Of a stretch of 15,366 nt of DNA, positions 1 through 10,248 are shown piece after piece. This DNA is from JANXLS01 sp038227045. Its GTDB lineage: Bacteria; Planctomycetota; SZUA-567; H5-PLA8. The position numbers were made by a program, and so were the translations under genes. Below the pieces are notes generated by a model. It was given only the letters and a program-made list of their open reading frames with translations. It was not told where the DNA came from and made no database searches. Location: NCBI GenBank assembly GCA_038227045.1, contig JBBRQD010000126.1:1-15366 (forward strand), in the 5' to 3' direction. Every line of letters begins with the position of its first letter. Position 1 is the stretch's first letter.

Positions 1-167
1 CAAAATCAATTATTGGCAGCGCCAGCGGAAAAAAGCAGCCGTCTCGCATCGACGTAAAGCCCTTCGCCTGTTACATACGAATGGCATATACTTATGGCAG
101 CTTACCAAATGTTTCGGTGCTCAGTTAGCGTTGTAGTGTTAATTATCAGGCCATAAAGGTTACCGCC
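1..167. other. Non-coding stretch upstream of the large surface-protein gene
   Basis: No gene is supported here. The frame of the downstream gene is closed by TAG at 126-128. The codons just before its ATG read Val-Thr-Ala (159-167), matching the residues that precede the equivalent Met in a later internal repeat, so recognisable coding homology extends slightly upstream of the start. An AAAGG at 156-160 lies 7 nt before the ATG and could act as a ribosome binding site. I see no convincing promoter and no signal-peptide coding sequence in any frame. Confidence 0.5.
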
Positions 168-3100
168 ATGTCCCCCGAACCGGGTTCCACATTAAATATG
201 AGTCCTGCAAGCATAGTTTTAACCTTGAGCAGCGCAATTAACCCTGCTTCTGTCAATTCAGACACTGTTCACCTTTTGCGGAGCGGTCCGGATGGGATCT
301 TCGGAACAGATGACGATGCGCTCGTTGTACCGACCTCTTTATCCGTCATTAACGGTAATCAGATTAAAGTCGATCTGACGGGGGTCAGCCTGCCAGCCCA
401 GCAATATCGGATAGTTGTCTCAGGCAGTCTCGGGGCGGGTAATGCGCTGCACTTCGACACTGGCAATTATGCGCTGGTTCCCAACTTCGGCACGGTAGCA
501 CCCACGGATGAAATTACCGTTGAATTCTGGCAAAACGCCTACACATCGTTTTCCAATCCTGCCACGTTTGGCATGGGTCCCGACGTTGGGACAAATCGCA
601 TAAATGCGGCAGTACCATGGCCAGACGGCAATCTTTATTGGGACTTCGGCTCTAAAAGGTTGACGGATCAAATCGGCAGTATTTACAACACATGGCATCA
701 TTTCGCATTGGTTTCGAGCAAAAGCAGAAACTATATGCGCGCTTACCGCGATGGAGTTCTCGATGCGTCCAATACAACACCAGGGACATTTGTGCGAGGC
801 GCGTATGACTTATACTTGGGAAACAACGGCGTGCCGCATCACTTTGTTGGCGTATTAGATGAATTCCGAATCTGGAATGTTGCACGCTCTCAAGCTCAAA
901 TTCAAGCGAGTATGAAAGGATCGGTAAATGGAAATGAACCGGGCCTGCTGGCATACTACAATCTCGACGAGGGCACCGGGCAAGCCACCAACGACCGCAG
1001 TCCCAACGGCTATAATGGAACTTTTGCAACAAATGCCAATCCCGACTGGGTCGTTTCCGGCGCGGGTATTATCGCCGGCATCAGCGACATAAACGGAAGA
1101 ATGTTGGATGGCGAGTTTGCCGGCTCGTTTCCATCAGGCGATGGCAATGCCGGGGGTGATTTCATAGCGCAGTTTGCACTTGTGCCTCCCCCCGTATTGA
1201 ACATCACCTCTATGTCCCCAGCGCCGAATTCAATCAATCTTACAAGCCTGACCAGTATTACAGTTGATTTCAGCGCGCCAGTTTTGGCAAGCAGCATTAA
1301 TCCCGCTTCCGTACTCTTGGTTCGCGCCGGTCCCGATGGTATTTTCGACACCGCTGACGACGTCGCGATTTCGCTGCAAGCCTTCCAAATCCAAATGACA
1401 ACTCCGAGCAGGATGACCATCGACGTCAGCAGCTACTCGCTGCCCCCCGACAAATACCGCGTCAGCATCATCGGTGGCATCAAGGGAGCCACGAGCAGTT
1501 CGAACGCTATTGTTACCGTTCCGAATTTCGGCATTGTCGCGCCGACAGACAATTACACCATTGAGTTTTGGCAGTATTTCACGGGTGGTCAATTTCATTT
1601 ACCCACCACGTTTCAATTAAATCCGATTGTATCCGGGAATGTGTATCAGTTCCATTCGCCCTGGAATAGCGGGCCTGACTATATTTTCTGGGATTTGGGA
1701 GGCGACCGTAACGGCGTCACGAACATCAACACGCGATCCGTCTGGGCGCACTTCGCGCTCGTCAAAAGCGGCACCACCATCAAGGTGTACTACAATGGGA
1801 ACCTGGTCATGACGAGCACCCTGACCACGCAATTCACGAACTACCAATCCGATTTACAATTGCCCGCGAGCAATCCGCAACCGTTCCTCGGGCGCATCGA
1901 CGAATTTCGCATTTGGAACGTGGTCAGGACCGCGGCGCAGATCAAGACATATATGAACCGTACGATGAGCGGCAGCGAATCCGGCCTGATGGCATACTGG
2001 GATTTCAATGAAGGATCCGGTACGGTGGCCAACGATAAGACCGGTCACGGATACACCGGTACAATGGCCACACCGGTAGCGTGGACCCCGTCCGATATGC
2101 CGCTGATCCCGCCCGTAACCGATCAATTCAACAACGTTCTCGATGGTGAATTCTCGGGCAATTTCCCATCCGGCAATGGGATCGCCGGTGGCGACTTCAA
2201 TGCCCAATTCACACTGGCATTGACAGTGCCACCATTCACTGTGACCGCCATGACCCCCGCTCCCGGCTCGCTCCAAACTTCAGCCGTCAATTCCATTCAA
2301 CTGACTTTCAATTCCGCTGTGGATTCAACGACCGTAAGCAACAATTCAATCGTCGTTAAAAGCGCAGGCCCCAATGGCATCCTCGACGACGGCGATGATG
2401 TCGTTGTCTCGCCCACGTTGCTCACCGTCGTAGGCGGCAATCAGTTGCAAATCAACCTCCCGTCGCAAACCAACACAACCGAAAAATATCGCCTCACGCT
2501 CAACGGCACGACGTCGACTGTCCTCAAAGCTGCCAATGGCGTAATCCTGGACGGCGAGTATTCGGGCACGTTGCCAAGCGGCAATGGAACAGCCGGCGGT
2601 GACTTCACAACGACCTTCCAGGTCAATTTGCTGGCAACCACCGTGGCCGTGAATGCGCCCGCTGCAATTGGTTACGGCGCCACAACTACTGCACTGAGCG
2701 CCACAGTGAACTCAAGCCAATCCGTCAATGCCGGGAACGTCACGTTTCAGCTTATGAAAAGTGGCTCGCCCGCCGGGCCGGCGATCCCCTCGGCGACTGT
2801 CTCGAACGGATTCGCCAGCGTCAACTATGCAATCGCGTCGGGCACGGCGGCGGGAGACTATACCGTCGCCGCCAAATACAACAACGCCGCTTCATTTGCG
2901 GGAAGCTCGGACAGTTCGCAGACGCTCACCATCAACACGGCACCACTGAGCATCACGCCCGCTGATTCCAGCATCGCCTACGGCACGGCCAATCCCACAC
3001 TGACCGGGAACATCGTCGGCATTCAATACAGCGACAACATCACCGCCACGTACTCCACAAACGCTACTGTCACCAGCCCGCCCAACACATATGACATCGT

Positions 3101-4847
3101 TCCCACGCCCGTTGACCCCGGTGGCAAGCTGGTCAACTATACTTTGACTGTGAACAACGGCATATTAACCGTGACCAAGGCCCCGTTGACGATCACCGTC
3201 AACAGCGTGCACCGCCCGTATGCCACAGCCAATCCCACGTTCACGGCCACGTATGTGATTCTCAAAAACGGCGATGTGCTCGACTCCCGTTTCACCACCA
3301 GCGCCACGCAATCAAGCCCCGTCGGCAGCTACACGGTGACTGCGTCGCTTAACGCCACGCCGGCCGCAACGGAGGACAACTATGCTGTCACTTTCGTTGA
3401 CGGAACGTTGACCATCGACAAAGTCCCTCTCTCCGCCGCCGCCTTCAACGTCATTCGAATTTATGGCGAGCCAAATCCTGTTTTCAGCGGCATTCTGACC
3501 GGAGTTGTAAATGGCGACAACATCCTCGCCGTTTACAACTCCGCTGCCACGCCTGCCACGCCCTTCGGCAATTACGCCATCGTACCCAGCCTCATCGACC
3601 CTGATGGCGCCGCCGCCAACTACACCTTCACGGCATCCAACGGCACGCTGACGATTAAGGGTGCTTTGAGCGTCGCGGCGAACAATGTGACAAGGCCAAT
3701 TGGCGCGCCCAATCCGATTCTGACCGGCACCATCACAGGAATTCAGAACAACGACAATCTCACCGCGACCTATGCGACGACAGCAACTATCGACAGTCCT
3801 CTTGGCCAATACCCCATTATTACCACGCTCCGCGATCCGGATTCCAAATTGACCGACTACGTGGTGACAGCGATGAATGGCACGTTGACTGTGGTAGCGG
3901 CGACTCCCGTCGTCATCTCCAGTCTGCTGAGTGCCTCGGGCGAAAAAGGCGTGCCGTTCACCTATGTCATCACCGCCGTCGGCAGCGCGCCAATGACTTT
4001 CGCAGCCGCGGAGCTTCCGTCTGGCTTGACGTTCAATGGCAACACCATCTCCGGCATTCCCGCCGTCACGGGTGTGTTCAATATTTCGTTGAGCGTCACT
4101 AATTACACCAACACCGATTCGAAGTTACTCAAGCTCACTGTGATTCAACCCGGCGTCAATCACGCGCCCGTGATCAGTTCACCGCCCACAGCCTCCGCCA
4201 ATCCCGCCACCACAGGAACGCCCGTCGCCTTCACCGTCCAGGCGAGCGACGCCGACGGCGACAATCTCGATTACAACTGGGACTTCGGCGACGGCACGAC
4301 GGCGCTCGGCGCATCGGTCTCAAATACATTCGCCGTGGCCGGCGTGTACACTGTCAAATTCACCGTTTCGGATGGCCAGGCCAGCGACGCACAGAGCATT
4401 AATCTTGTCGTCAACGATCAGCCGCCAGGCGGAATATTCACGATCGAAAGAGCCAGCATCACATTCAATTTTACGAAACCTGCCAACGACAGCCTGATGC
4501 TCAGCGGCCAACTTCCCGCAAGCGCTTCCCCCAAGAGCGTCAGGATTCTGATCGGCACCCTAGATAAAACTTACGCGCTGAATTCAAGAGGTGATTCGGA
4601 AAAAAAAGCCTTCCACCTGAAAGGCAAAACAAAAGGCAACAGAGTCGATTTCTCATTTGCCTTGAAAAAGCAGGATATCTTCGCGACGCTGGAAGACTTG
4701 GGCTTCACCAAAACGACGAACAATCCAAGCGTGGATTTGCCTGTCGCGATTGTGCTCGACACGACCGCCTACGTCACGCATGTCACGCTCAGCTATTCCG
4801 TGAACGCCAAGAAAGGCGTGCCGCAAAGCGGCAAGGCGAAGAAATAA
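168..4847 (+). CDS. Multidomain LamG / Ig-like / MBG / PKD surface or secreted protein, probably 5'-truncated
   Basis: This 1,559-residue protein is made of extracellular-type beta domains and contains no cysteine. By residue number: Ig-like (Big_5-type) repeat 1 at 1-89, continuing at about 303-337; LamG-type domain 1 at about 90-300; Ig-like repeat 2 at about 346-440 and 655-685, with LamG domain 2 at about 441-645; uninterrupted Ig-like repeat 3 at about 691-820; another Ig-like domain at about 822-924; four MBG-type repeats at 925-1244; a putative-Ig (He_PIG-type) domain at about 1248-1327; a PKD domain at about 1332-1416 (NWDFGDGTT at 1370-1378); and an unrecognised beta-rich C-terminal domain to 1559. 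Each Ig-like repeat carries an acidic GPDGIF-x-x-x-DD loop and ends in LDGE-x-x-G-x-x-PSG-x-G-x-AGGDF. LamG domains usually bind carbohydrate or protein ligands, so a role in adhesion or polymer binding is an inference. There is no signal peptide, sorting motif or membrane segment. The protein opens within repeat 1, which suggests a lost 5' end. The reading frame is certain; whether the gene is expressed is not. Confidence 0.88.
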   Translation: MSPEPGSTLNMSPASIVLTLSSAINPASVNSDTVHLLRSGPDGIFGTDDDALVVPTSLSVINGNQIKVDLTGVSLPAQQYRIVVSGSLGAGNALHFDTGNYALVPNFGTVAPTDEITVEFWQNAYTSFSNPATFGMGPDVGTNRINAAVPWPDGNLYWDFGSKRLTDQIGSIYNTWHHFALVSSKSRNYMRAYRDGVLDASNTTPGTFVRGAYDLYLGNNGVPHHFVGVLDEFRIWNVARSQAQIQASMKGSVNGNEPGLLAYYNLDEGTGQATNDRSPNGYNGTFATNANPDWVVSGAGIIAGISDINGRMLDGEFAGSFPSGDGNAGGDFIAQFALVPPPVLNITSMSPAPNSINLTSLTSITVDFSAPVLASSINPASVLLVRAGPDGIFDTADDVAISLQAFQIQMTTPSRMTIDVSSYSLPPDKYRVSIIGGIKGATSSSNAIVTVPNFGIVAPTDNYTIEFWQYFTGGQFHLPTTFQLNPIVSGNVYQFHSPWNSGPDYIFWDLGGDRNGVTNINTRSVWAHFALVKSGTTIKVYYNGNLVMTSTLTTQFTNYQSDLQLPASNPQPFLGRIDEFRIWNVVRTAAQIKTYMNRTMSGSESGLMAYWDFNEGSGTVANDKTGHGYTGTMATPVAWTPSDMPLIPPVTDQFNNVLDGEFSGNFPSGNGIAGGDFNAQFTLALTVPPFTVTAMTPAPGSLQTSAVNSIQLTFNSAVDSTTVSNNSIVVKSAGPNGILDDGDDVVVSPTLLTVVGGNQLQINLPSQTNTTEKYRLTLNGTTSTVLKAANGVILDGEYSGTLPSGNGTAGGDFTTTFQVNLLATTVAVNAPAAIGYGATTTALSATVNSSQSVNAGNVTFQLMKSGSPAGPAIPSATVSNGFASVNYAIASGTAAGDYTVAAKYNNAASFAGSSDSSQTLTINTAPLSITPADSSIAYGTANPTLTGNIVGIQYSDNITATYSTNATVTSPPNTYDIVPTPVDPGGKLVNYTLTVNNGILTVTKAPLTITVNSVHRPYATANPTFTATYVILKNGDVLDSRFTTSATQSSPVGSYTVTASLNATPAATEDNYAVTFVDGTLTIDKVPLSAAAFNVIRIYGEPNPVFSGILTGVVNGDNILAVYNSAATPATPFGNYAIVPSLIDPDGAAANYTFTASNGTLTIKGALSVAANNVTRPIGAPNPILTGTITGIQNNDNLTATYATTATIDSPLGQYPIITTLRDPDSKLTDYVVTAMNGTLTVVAATPVVISSLLSASGEKGVPFTYVITAVGSAPMTFAAAELPSGLTFNGNTISGIPAVTGVFNISLSVTNYTNTDSKLLKLTVIQPGVNHAPVISSPPTASANPATTGTPVAFTVQASDADGDNLDYNWDFGDGTTALGASVSNTFAVAGVYTVKFTVSDGQASDAQSINLVVNDQPPGGIFTIERASITFNFTKPANDSLMLSGQLPASASPKSVRILIGTLDKTYALNSRGDSEKKAFHLKGKTKGNRVDFSFALKKQDIFATLEDLGFTKTTNNPSVDLPVAIVLDTTAYVTHVTLSYSVNAKKGVPQSGKAKK
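2940..3899 (+). repeat. Four tandem MBG-type domain repeats within the surface-protein gene
   Basis: Four consecutive segments of roughly 80 codons begin at residues 925, 1005, 1086 and 1165. Each opens with a PLS/PLT-like strand, carries an (A/P)NP motif after a Y/IG turn (YGTANP, YATANP, YGEPNP, IGAPNP), and closes with (D/N)GTLT or NGILT. This is the usual pattern of bacterial MBG domains. Copy 2 diverges most in its middle. The copies differ at many positions, so this is old protein-level duplication, not a recent DNA repeat. Confidence 0.8.
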
Positions 4848-4896
4848 CGGTCGGAAAATAATTTCCACAATAGCCGGGTTGCCCAATGCTGCTTCT

Positions 4897-5121
4897 TTAA
4901 GCCTCTGTTTCGATCTCCATTCCCTGCGCGCGGTCATGTGCACCGGGAATGTGCTGGGACTTTTTGGTTTCACGGCAAATCCGGTTGTCGCCAAATCTTC
5001 CAACTTGCCACCTCCAGCGGTCCGGCGAGATCACCAGGCGGCGCTGCATCGGGTTATTGTGTATGTACTCCAATTTCGTCCAGATATATTTTTCGGACCA
5101 GACATTCAAATGACGACGCAA
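4897..5121 (-). pseudogene. C-terminal remnant of a REP-associated (Y1-type) transposase, RAYT
   Basis: A 74-codon minus-strand frame opening at a TTG contains the stretch VWSEKYIWTKLEYIHNNP (residues 7-24) followed by RRLVISPDRWRW (27-38). The pattern W-S/x-K-x-x-x-KL-x-YIHNNP-x-x-x-x-LV-x-x-P-x-x-W-x-W is the C-terminal signature of the IS200-like REP-associated tyrosine transposase family. A complete family member is about 150-250 residues and carries an N-terminal HUH motif. Nothing like that is visible upstream, where the frame is closed by TGA only about 10 codons before the TTG. This is therefore a 5'-truncated, inactive fragment. Residues after about 44 no longer match the family in my reading. 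No flanking REP hairpin was recognised. Confidence 0.65.
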
Positions 5122-5123
5122 AG

Positions 5124-5405
5124 TTACCGATGAAAGGTTGGATTTGATTCAAACGCGCACTTCCGATCCGCACTGGTAGTAAGCACCTGTCCAAGAAAGA
5201 TCAACCAAGTATTTGCCGTATCGTATAAACGGTGGCGCTGCTCCAAGCCGCCGAGCACTTGCTCCACAAAACCCAGCGGACAAGCCGCCTGTAAAATCTC
5301 GACACCCGCCGCCTTCAGTTCGTTCGCATTCGACCGTAAAAAAGTGCAGTTCGAGATCGCTCCAATAAACCTTCGCCGAAAGAGTAGATTTAACCAGGAC
5401 CTCAA
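5124..5405 (-). pseudogene. Possible N-terminal fragment of an IS4-type transposase
   Basis: This 93-codon minus-strand frame contains RHRLYDTANTWLIFLGQVL (residues 57-75, roughly 5181-5237). It resembles the RxRLY-x-x-x-x-T-x-W-x-FLxQVL segment in the N-terminal domain of many IS4-family transposases. Similarity stops after LGQVLT, and the frame ends 18 codons later, next to the RAYT remnant. The DD-E catalytic region is absent. The match rests on one segment recognised by eye, so an unrelated decayed gene is possible. Confidence 0.33.
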
Positions 5406-5419
5406 AATCCCCTTGGCGC

Positions 5420-5713
5420 CTAGGCGAAATCACGTTGAAGAATGTCCGTGTGATCCAGTTCCAAACTGCGGTCATAACCTTTGGCTCGACGGAGCCGCAC
5501 AACCTTCATATTCCGTACGCCACTGACAATTTTCAAGTTAAGGCGATTGCCGATGCGGCCTGTGCCCGGGCTTGGGTTCGAGCGCGGTGGCGGCGGCCTG
5601 GAGCCATTCGCCGCGCAGTTCCCTGGCGTCGAGGGGCTCGCCGCAACGGGTACGCTTGGCTTCAAGTCTCTTGAGCTAATCTTCGCCACCTCGTCCTCGC
5701 TGTACTTGTTCAA
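5420..5713 (-). other. Unrecognised coding-like segment just downstream of hsdR
   Basis: A TTG-initiated frame of 97 codons begins 7 nt after the hsdR stop. Its middle is rich in Pro, Ser and Ala, typical of an out-of-frame reading of GC-rich coding DNA. Another minus frame over about 5547-5685 reads more protein-like (for example CGEPLDARELRGEWLQAA) and then stops. This suggests a frameshifted or truncated gene once continuous with the operon. I recognise no family, no convincing ribosome binding site is present, and it may not be a gene. Confidence 0.25.
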
Positions 5714-5720
5714 TCGACAA

Positions 5721-8851
<3,131 letters not shown>

Positions 8852-8855
<4 letters not shown>

Positions 8856-9859
8856 GGCTGCTTACCCTCAATCCGTTTAATCTCCCGGTCGAAATCAGAG
8901 CTGTAATCCGTGTCCTGCTTTTGGCGGTACACTTCGTATTCCTGTTCGGCTTTCAGCCTCGCTTCCAGCGCGCTTACTTTGCCCTTGTCTTGAAGAATCG
9001 GGTAGTTCGACAATTCCAGGAAGCTGTTCAGGAAGCCCGCCCAATCGGCCATCTTCATCAGCGTGCCCCGCTCGGCCCGGTTCTCGGCCAAGTCCAGGTA
9101 CGCGGACACAATCCGGTTCAACTCCCGCACATGCGCCTGGCTCAGATAATTCTTCGCGACCGAAACATCGGATTTCAAAATCTTGCCGTCCGGGGCGTGC
9201 TTCCACGTCGTCAGCCCCATGTAAATCTTCGTCGCGTCGGCGGATGAGTAGATCAGCTCCGCCGCCGTCTGACCGGTGATCGCCCAATGCAGCTTGTTCT
9301 GCACCGAGGCGAAGAACGTCGTTGTGATCGGCGCGTCCTTCTTGTAATCCACCGAGAGCGCATAAATGTCGGTGATCTTCTGATAAAAACGCCGTTCGCT
9401 GGCCCGGATTTCCCGGATGCGTTCCAGCAGTTCGTCGAAATAATCCTTGCCGAAAACCCGTTTGCCCTGCTTCAGCCTCTCATCATCCAGCACGAAGCCT
9501 TTGACGATGAACTCCCGAAGCGTCTTGGTCGCCCAGACGCGGAACTGCGTGGCCTGGTAGCTGTTCACGCGGTAACCGACGGCGATGATGGCGTCGAGGT
9601 TGTAGAACTCGACCTCGCGAGCAACCTCGCGCTCGCCTTCAGATCGAACTATTTCCATTTTGGAAACAGTTGCCTCCCGACTCAGTTCCCCTGATTCAAA
9701 GATGTTTTTCAGATGCTTGTTGATCGCCGGAACCTTGACGGCGAAAAGATCGGCCAGCGCCTTCTGCGTCAGCCAAACCGTCTCGTCCTTGCAGAATACT
9801 TCGACTTTCACCGCGCCGCCGGGCGCAGTGTAGAGGAGGAACTGCTTTGAATCGCTCAT
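8852..9859 (-). CDS. rhuM: RhuM family protein
   Basis: This 335-residue protein has the hallmarks of the RhuM (Virulence_RhuM) family: WLTQKALADLF (29-39), INKHLKNIFESGEL (46-59), EFYNLDAIIAVGYRVNS (84-100), TQFRVWATKTLREFI (104-118) and KGFVLDDERLK (120-130). The name comes from a Salmonella pathogenicity-island gene. Members frequently lie between hsdS and hsdR in type I loci, as here, but their biochemical role is not established. The N-terminal part looks like a helix-turn-helix or KilA-N/BRO-type DNA-binding module; that is inference. The start is the ATG at 9859, which overlaps the preceding stop as ATGA. The same frame stays open up to 10213, but the extra 118 residues are a low-complexity shadow of the upstream gene. 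The stop overlaps the hsdR ATG. Confidence 0.92.
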
Positions 9860-10248
9860 GCGCCACCCTTCCGCATCGCCTGCACAATCTTCTCCGCCAG
9901 CCGGCTGTCGAGGCACGTGCCCAGCCCGCCGTGCGCGGGGTCGAGCTTGAATTCGGCCAGCAGTTCCTTGGGCACTTCGGCGATGTCGGCGGAGACGCGG
10001 GTGACTTTGACCTGGTATGGGAAGCGCTTGCCCCAGGCTTTCGGGACGAGGTTGCGGCCGCCATTGGTGCTGGCCTGCCACAGCCCGAAGACGGCTCCGG
10101 CCTCGTAGTGGTGCAGCAGGCAATAATCGCCCGGCGCGATCTGTAGCGGCCACGGCTGGTCCGAACCGAAGACGCTTTTCTCGATGCAGCCGATGTACGT
10201 CTCGCTGCTGCACAGGAAGACGTAGACTTTGGGCAGCGCGGTGCTCAT
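9856..10248 (-). CDS. Small DCD-domain-like protein embedded in the type I RM operon
   Basis: This 130-residue protein is not a standard RM subunit. It resembles the DCD (Development and Cell Death) domain, a module of about 130 residues best known from plants. It has an opening strand VYVFLCSSET (8-17) and a cysteine followed by VFGS (26-29), in the place of the DCD FGLP motif. Next come a GDYCLLHHYE strand (40-49, LFL-like) and FGLWQAS (54-60). GGRNLVPKAWG (63-73) matches the usual GG-x-NIxPxAF-like segment, and FPYQVKV (76-82) stands for PAQV. The domain fills nearly the whole protein, with a C-terminal helical tail (112-130). The start ATG at 10248 overlaps the hsdS stop, and its stop overlaps the rhuM ATG, both as ATGA, so it is translated with the operon. 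A role as a modified-base reader or regulator of the RM complex is only inference. An EVE/ASCH/PUA-like small domain is the main alternative. Confidence 0.8.
   Translation of the reverse strand: MSTALPKVYVFLCSSETYIGCIEKSVFGSDQPWPLQIAPGDYCLLHHYEAGAVFGLWQASTNGGRNLVPKAWGKRFPYQVKVTRVSADIAEVPKELLAEFKLDPAHGGLGTCLDSRLAEKIVQAMRKGGA

Larger units (their letters stand above)
4848..5720. other. Degenerate intergenic region with transposase remnants
   Basis: This 873-nt stretch separates the surface-protein gene (+) from the 3' end of hsdR (-), so the two genes converge on it. No frame carries a complete recognisable protein. The minus strand shows pieces of mobile-element coding sequence, annotated separately, and an unrecognised segment next to hsdR. 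No strong rho-independent terminator was found for either flanking gene. The simplest reading is a graveyard of insertion events at the edge of the restriction island. Confidence 0.6.

Noticed and set aside
2940..3899. Tandem units considered as a CRISPR-like or satellite repeat
   Set aside because: The periodicity is about 240 nt and conserved only at the protein level (MBG domains). There are no short identical direct repeats with spacers.
4853..4866. GGAAA/TTTCC stem after the surface-protein stop as a terminator
   Set aside because: The stem is only 5 bp, AT-rich and not followed by a T-run, so it does not support a terminator call.
9860..10213. N-terminal extension of about 118 residues on the RhuM frame
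   Set aside because: It is Arg/Pro/Ala-rich, lacks family similarity and lies on the DCD-like gene in another frame. The ATG at 9859 begins exactly at the RhuM family start and makes a standard ATGA overlap.
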